This document shows positions 36,949-40,161 of a stretch of DNA of 40,161 nt, in pieces (the stretch's first letter is position 1; each line of letters opens with the position of its first letter). A program made the position numbers and the translations under genes. This stretch comes from a virus: positions 1 through 40,161 of IMG/VR virus record IMGVR_UViG_3300031251_000058, one strand, 5' to 3'. A model generated the notes under the pieces. That model did no database searches and was not told where the DNA came from. It worked only from the letters and a program-made list of their open reading frames with translations.

Positions 36949-37448
36949 GCGAGGAAACTCACGGCACGAGCCAGCCAACCCTTGAGAAACTGGCCTTGAT
37001 TGGCGTCTGCGTGCGCCAGATCCAGATAGAACTTCACGCGCTGCGCCACCAGCGCCGCGTTGGTCAGCTTCCACGGCATCGCATTGAGCATCTGCCGCGT
37101 CCGGTCGCCCATGACGCCATCGACGGGCACATCCAGCGCATGCTGTAACAGCTTGATCGCTTCGGTCGGCCCGCTGTTGACCGCAATGTCCAACAACTGC
37201 GCCTTGATCTCGTCAAACGGCACCGAGGCAAAGGGCGAGGACAGAAACTGCGCTCGGTAGAAGGCCCGCGCCTGATCCATCGTGATCGCCTGAATCTCGC
37301 GCACGGAGGCCGGTCGGCCGAGATGCTGATACCGGCCCCATTGCCCTGACGTGATGCCGAATTGCGTGGCGTTCCCATGATCCGAGGGGTTGTCGGTAAA
37401 ACCGCCTTCGGTCGCAATCGTCTGGTCCACGAGCTGATCGAGAGTCAT
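36945..37448 (-). CDS. Endolysin, GH108 N-acetylmuramidase type
   Basis: 167 residues. The start MTLDQLVDQTIATEGGFTDN with TEGGF (catalytic Glu about position 14), then DHGNATQFGITSGQW, is typical of the GH108 lysozyme family. ITMDQARAFYRAQFLSSP lies in the helical core. The second half (LLDIAVNSGPTEAIKLLQHA, VPVDGVMGDRTRQMLNAM) matches the peptidoglycan-binding 3 helix repeat that accompanies it. It cleaves the peptidoglycan glycan backbone. There is no signal peptide, so a holin would release it. Confidence 0.85.
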   Translation of the reverse strand: MTLDQLVDQTIATEGGFTDNPSDHGNATQFGITSGQWGRYQHLGRPASVREIQAITMDQARAFYRAQFLSSPFASVPFDEIKAQLLDIAVNSGPTEAIKLLQHALDVPVDGVMGDRTRQMLNAMPWKLTNAALVAQRVKFYLDLAHADANQGQFLKGWLARAVSFLA

Positions 37449-37594
37449 GTTAGACTAGGCCCGCTCTCTGCGGCGTGGAAGGACACGCGCAATTCCCGTA
37501 GCCCTCCGGCGAAAACGGTTCGCGGGTGAAACGAGTACCTCGCCTTGGCATAAGCGGAGGAGCCTGTATCAAGCCAGGTCAGAGAGCACTTCAC
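37445..37594 (-). CDS. Small hypothetical protein between spanin and endolysin
   Basis: 49 residues from a GTG that overlaps the stop of the spanin-like gene (GTGA), ending in ATGA with the endolysin. MKCSLTWLDTGSSAYAKARY then FHPRTVFAGGLRELRVSFHA. The double coupling supports translation. The function is unknown. Confidence 0.5.
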   Translation of the reverse strand: MKCSLTWLDTGSSAYAKARYSFHPRTVFAGGLRELRVSFHAAESGPSLT

Positions 37595-37890
37595 TGATTC
37601 CCATCCCCGCGAAACCGCCCGATTTCGAGCCGTCCGACCATGCGCTGCAACGTGCTGTTGATCTCGCTGGCGCGTTGAATGATCTGATCGACCGAGTGTT
37701 CGACCGTCGTCAGCCGTTCGCCGATTCGCTGTTCGGCCGCCGCGAGACGTTCCGTTAGTCGCTGCACGCGGCCATCCAGTTCTTCGTCGTTCCGGCCCTG
37801 CCGATGCACCCACCGATCGACGGTGAGTAAGCCTTGCGAGACCGTCACGATGATCAGCACCGCGCTGGACAACCACTCGTGTGGAGTCAT
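37591..37890 (-). CDS. Inner-membrane spanin-like protein
   Basis: 99 residues. An N-terminal membrane segment, WLSSAVLIIVTVSQGLLTVD (about 6-25), is followed by a continuous coiled coil (VQRLTERLAAAEQRIGERLT, VEHSVDQIIQRASEINSTLQ). This is the layout of i-spanins (Rz-like) that link membranes after lysis. The gene lies beside the endolysin. Its ATG is in the second copy of a 19-bp tandem repeat. Confidence 0.6.
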   Translation of the reverse strand: MTPHEWLSSAVLIIVTVSQGLLTVDRWVHRQGRNDEELDGRVQRLTERLAAAEQRIGERLTTVEHSVDQIIQRASEINSTLQRMVGRLEIGRFRGDGNQ

Positions 37891-37913
37891 CGCGCTCGTG
37901 TGGAGTCATCGCG
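37876..37913. repeat. Perfect 19-bp tandem duplication at a gene junction
   Basis: CTCGTGTGGAGTCATCGCG occurs twice without a gap (37876-37894, 37895-37913). Each copy contains an ATG on the minus strand followed by ACTCCACACGAG. The first ATG forms ATGA with the upstream stop but runs out of frame; the second starts the spanin-like gene. Confidence 0.95.
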
Positions 37914-38031
37914 CAAGCCGCAGCCACCACGCCAAAACGAGCCCACCGTAACTGAGCCAATAACACAGCGCGACATCAATCGGCCGACACCAGCGGTCAT
38001 GCTGACGAAGAATCCACAGGCGCAAGGCCAT
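37906..38031 (-). CDS. 41-residue membrane-associated protein
   Basis: MALRLWILRQHDRWCRPIDV then ALCYWLSYGGLVLAWWLRLA: one hydrophobic segment near the C-terminus, flanked by basic residues. TAATG with the tail-type gene upstream. A small holin or anchor is possible. Confidence 0.5.
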   Translation of the reverse strand: MALRLWILRQHDRWCRPIDVALCYWLSYGGLVLAWWLRLAR

Positions 38032-38336
38032 TACGACGCCACCTGACTTGGGGACCAGCCGTCGAGCGGATAGCCTGGCACGGGCACATTATTCGCATCC
38101 ACCACGACGATCTTGAGCGCGGGCGTCGGGCTCACATAGATCGGCCCGGTTGACTGCCCAGCCGCATTGGTCGTGACTGGCTGTGTCCATGCTGTATTCA
38201 ACCCGGCGTCATGATACACCGGCTGAGGTGTGCTCGTGCCTGCCTGAAAGAACGTCGCTTTCGCGCCGACGAGCGGCACGCCGTTGGCATCCACGATGTA
38301 GAGGAATGGGGCGGAAAAGAGGCAATTGGCGGCCAC
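38031..38336 (-). CDS. Tail spike/fibre N-terminal-like protein
   Basis: 101 residues (MAANCLFSAPFLYIVDANGV, GAKATFFQAGTSTPQPVYHD, AGLNTAWTQPVTTNAAGQST). The A.ATFF..GT.TP..VY.D..L.T pattern followed by GPIYV is the small beta domain that joins phage tail fibres to the virion. Here it stands alone with a final YVSPTPALKIVVVDANNV, which looks like an Ig-like repeat. It may be a short adaptor or an incomplete fibre. Confidence 0.55.
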   Translation of the reverse strand: MAANCLFSAPFLYIVDANGVPLVGAKATFFQAGTSTPQPVYHDAGLNTAWTQPVTTNAAGQSTGPIYVSPTPALKIVVVDANNVPVPGYPLDGWSPSQVAS

Positions 38337-38350
38337 CTAGCACACTCCTG

Positions 38351-38356
38351 TAGAAT
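38351..38356 (+). promoter_or_regulatory. -10-like TAGAAT for leaderless gene 38364
   Basis: TAGAAT is 7 nt before the ATG at 38364. A possible -35, TTGGCG, lies 19 nt upstream of it. Confidence 0.45.
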
Positions 38357-38363
38357 GGGCAGG

Positions 38364-38510
38364 ATGCCGTCGTGGCTGTGGATTGTTCCGCGTCTCGCTT
38401 GGCATGCCTATCTCCGTCTGCTCTGGTTCTACGTCGTCGTGCTCGGCGCACTCGGGATCGCCGCCTTGTTCATGGCCCTGCTGGAGCTAACGCGCTGGGC
38501 GCTCCGTTGA
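38364..38510 (+). CDS. 48-residue plus-strand membrane protein, moron-like
   Basis: MPSWLWIVPRLAWHAYLRLL then WFYVVVLGALGIAALFMALL and a short charged end. One strong transmembrane segment (about 19-41). The gene sits between two minus-strand genes and overlaps the 3' end of the next. Possible roles are superinfection exclusion or a small lysis protein, but nothing in the sequence decides. Confidence 0.5.
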   Translation: MPSWLWIVPRLAWHAYLRLLWFYVVVLGALGIAALFMALLELTRWALR

Positions 38511-40047
38511 GCGTGTTCCCCGTCACGACTGCTTTCGTCTTTACACTGGCCGACATGCGCTTGAGGCTCTCCAAAAGGCTTGCGGCTTGCGTAGTCCGCC
38601 CCGCGCGAATCGCATCAGCCAGACTCGCCAACTGCCGCGCGACCATGAGTTTCATGGCTGGCTGCGCGCCGTTTGCAATGCGCTCGATGGTCGGCCCGAC
38701 AATCGCGCCGATCGTCGCCCCCGCGCTCCCGTCTGCGGAGTTCCCGACGGCCGCCCCGGCCGCACGCGCCAGTAGCGACCGCCCGACCGTCGGCCGAGCC
38801 CGCTCTGTTTCTTCGGTCGCTCGGATGACATCGGACGCCGTTTTCCAGAGGTTGTAATCCACGTTCGCCGCCGCCGTCGCCGGATCGATTTTGGCGAGAT
38901 AGCTGCGGATCGATCCGGTCACATCGGCCGCGCCGAGCTTGCCGCCCATTTCGGCCAGAAAGTTCGGCGTGACGGCTGCGGCATACACCGCTTTCGCGGG
39001 CGCGTCGTAGGCTTGCCGAATTCGGCGCAGCGCTTCGTAGTGCGCGACTGGACCGAGCGCTTTGACCTCGCTGATGGCTTTGTCGATCTGCGCCACGCGC
39101 GCCGCGTTCGGCGCCGGCACGACATCCTGACCCATCGGCACGCCCTGCTGCTTCGTCAGCATGGTTTCTTCCCCGGCCGAATTGAGATTCGTCCGTTCCG
39201 GCGGGTATTGCGAGGCATCCACAGCCTTGGCCGTCAGCTTGTCGCGCGCCGCCTTGAGCGAATCGAGAATCGGCTGTGTCGGGAATGACCGCGCATTCAG
39301 GCGACTATCCGCCGCTGCGTCGAGTCCTTGTGTGGCCGCATCGAGCTTGTCCCCGATCTGCGCGGCGAGGCCACTCCGTGTAATGGCGGTCGTTTCACGG
39401 GCGACTTGCGGCGCCACGTCCATCGCCATGTTGCCGAGACGGAGTTTGACCGAGCCGCCCACCTTCGGGCTCATGACATCGGCAATTCGACTCGTGGCGG
39501 CGGCATCAGCGGCGTCCGCCACGGCCGACGCACCAGGCGCTGCACGAAGGCTCCGCACGGCTGAGCCAGCCAAGGGCAACGCGGCGGGCGCCAAGAGTCC
39601 CATTGCTTTGCCGAGCCCGCCCGCGATGTCTCCGCGGCCGATCGTCTCGCCCGCATCCGCCGCCCCTGGCCCGAGGAGCGGCAGAATCCCGGCCGTGAAA
39701 TGTCCCACGGCTTCGCTGTAGCGTCCTTGCTTCGCCAGTTCGTCGGCTTGCGCACGCTGCGCGGATAAGGCGTCCCATTGCGCCTTGGCCGTATCCACGG
39801 GATGCATGACCGCTGAGGCTATGCCTTCGACGGCCGTCACCGGATTCAGGTACTGCGCCGCGCCAGAGGCAAAGCGACCGAGCGCCGAGCCTTCCGGTTC
39901 GACCGGCACATACTGCCCGTTCACCTTCGCGATGTTCATCGGGTTGACGGTGGTCTTAGCAAGCACGGCCTGAATGTCCGCGTCGGACATCGTGTCGGGG
40001 AACTTCGCGTAGCTCCCGTCCGGCAGCTTGACGTACTGGTCAGCCAT
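38470..40047 (-). CDS. Large virion/ejection-type protein with membrane-active segments
   Basis: 525 residues, starting MADQYVKLPDGSYAKFPDTM, with DADIQAVLAKTTVN, a short motif also found at the start of other ejection-type proteins. Residues about 110-165 are Gly/Ala/Leu-rich (AGILPLLGPGAADAGETIG, GLGKAMGLLAPAALPLAGS), and about 420-450 again (LLARAAGAAVGNSADGSAG, TIGAIVGPTIERIAN), as in proteins that form a trans-envelope channel. The middle is helical (LDSLKAARDKLTAKAVDASQ). Its ATG lies in the terminal repeat and shares TAATG with the 531-residue gene. It is probably the largest ejection protein. Confidence 0.7.
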   Translation of the reverse strand: MADQYVKLPDGSYAKFPDTMSDADIQAVLAKTTVNPMNIAKVNGQYVPVEPEGSALGRFASGAAQYLNPVTAVEGIASAVMHPVDTAKAQWDALSAQRAQADELAKQGRYSEAVGHFTAGILPLLGPGAADAGETIGRGDIAGGLGKAMGLLAPAALPLAGSAVRSLRAAPGASAVADAADAAATSRIADVMSPKVGGSVKLRLGNMAMDVAPQVARETTAITRSGLAAQIGDKLDAATQGLDAAADSRLNARSFPTQPILDSLKAARDKLTAKAVDASQYPPERTNLNSAGEETMLTKQQGVPMGQDVVPAPNAARVAQIDKAISEVKALGPVAHYEALRRIRQAYDAPAKAVYAAAVTPNFLAEMGGKLGAADVTGSIRSYLAKIDPATAAANVDYNLWKTASDVIRATEETERARPTVGRSLLARAAGAAVGNSADGSAGATIGAIVGPTIERIANGAQPAMKLMVARQLASLADAIRAGRTTQAASLLESLKRMSASVKTKAVVTGNTLNGAPSALAPAGP

Positions 40048-40161
40048 TACTCGAACTTCCCGGTCGCCGGGTTGTAGACGCGCACCTTGGCGCCGGGAGG
40101 CGGCGTGTTGGCCGTCGCTGGGCCGCCTGTGCCGTTTGCCGCGCCGCCATAGATGCCAATC
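40032..40161. repeat. Terminal direct repeat, right copy
   Basis: Matches bases 1-130 with one difference at 40158. The genome is thus about 40,031 bp when closed. Confidence 0.93.
40047..40161 (-). CDS. Partial copy of the 3' end of the 531-residue gene (repeat)
   Basis: The terminal repeat restores the last about 38 codons of the gene at 16-1611, ending with the TAA that overlaps the ATG at 40047. It is not a separate gene; it shows how the circle closes. Confidence 0.85.
   Translation of the reverse strand, partial: IGIYGGAANGTGGPATANTPPPGAKVRVYNPATGKFE

Noticed and set aside
1-40161. Integrase, attachment site, DNA or RNA polymerase, toxin-antitoxin pair
   Set aside because: No integrase, polymerase or obvious toxin-antitoxin pair was recognised, so no claim of lysogeny by integration is made.

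Overview
This window is almost certainly one complete genome of a tailed phage with a short-tailed (podovirus) P22-type virion, about 40.03 kb and assembled as a circle. Bases 1-130 recur at 40032-40161 with one mismatch. A gene that starts at 40047 is joined by a TAATG stop/start overlap to the gene ending at 16, so the map closes. The sequence is GC-rich. No integrase, RNA polymerase or DNA polymerase is visible. A spanin-like membrane protein, a lipoprotein and a GH108-type endolysin suggest a Gram-negative (diderm) host; the host itself cannot be named from the sequence.

Layout. Nearly every gene lies on the minus strand, packed with ATGA, GTGA, TGATG and TAATG overlaps. Reading leftwards from 33.9 kb: (1) a small HTH regulator (33695-33901) between two near-identical promoter/operator blocks; (2) an early accessory region (33.7-30.5 kb) with a pentapeptide-repeat protein, a nonapeptide-repeat protein and small membrane proteins; (3) recombination genes (ERF annealase, YqaJ exonuclease, SSB) at 30.5-28.7 kb; (4) 28.7-21.2 kb, many small and often cysteine-rich proteins, an HNH-like protein, an acyl-carrier-protein-like protein and a replication-initiator-like gene that contains a candidate origin; (5) a C5-cytosine methyltransferase with a 300-codon nested ORF, and a DUF1064-like nuclease (21.2-19.8 kb); (6) TerS, an intrinsic terminator, a tRNA-like gene on the opposite strand, and TerL (19.2-17.1 kb); (7) the virion module: portal, scaffold, coat, gp4-like adaptor, fibre-like proteins, a split gp10-like tail factor and ejection-type proteins (16.6 kb to 1, continuing at 40.0-38.5 kb); (8) the lysis region (38.3-34.2 kb).

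The few plus-strand genes (18837, 33957, 35071, 38364) sit like morons between minus-strand genes. Each has a TANNNT hexamer 5-7 nt before its ATG, the arrangement expected of leaderless transcripts.

How it may work together (inference). The HTH protein binds CTGTNNCACAG operators and controls leftward early transcription, which could run round the circle. A terminator upstream of terL may mark the early/late boundary. Most notable: a tRNA with a leucine-type class II body but an alanine UGC anticodon; a gp10-like gene split by an inserted adhesin-like module; repeated leaderless promoters; an ACP-like gene; and an iteron-like array inside the replication gene.
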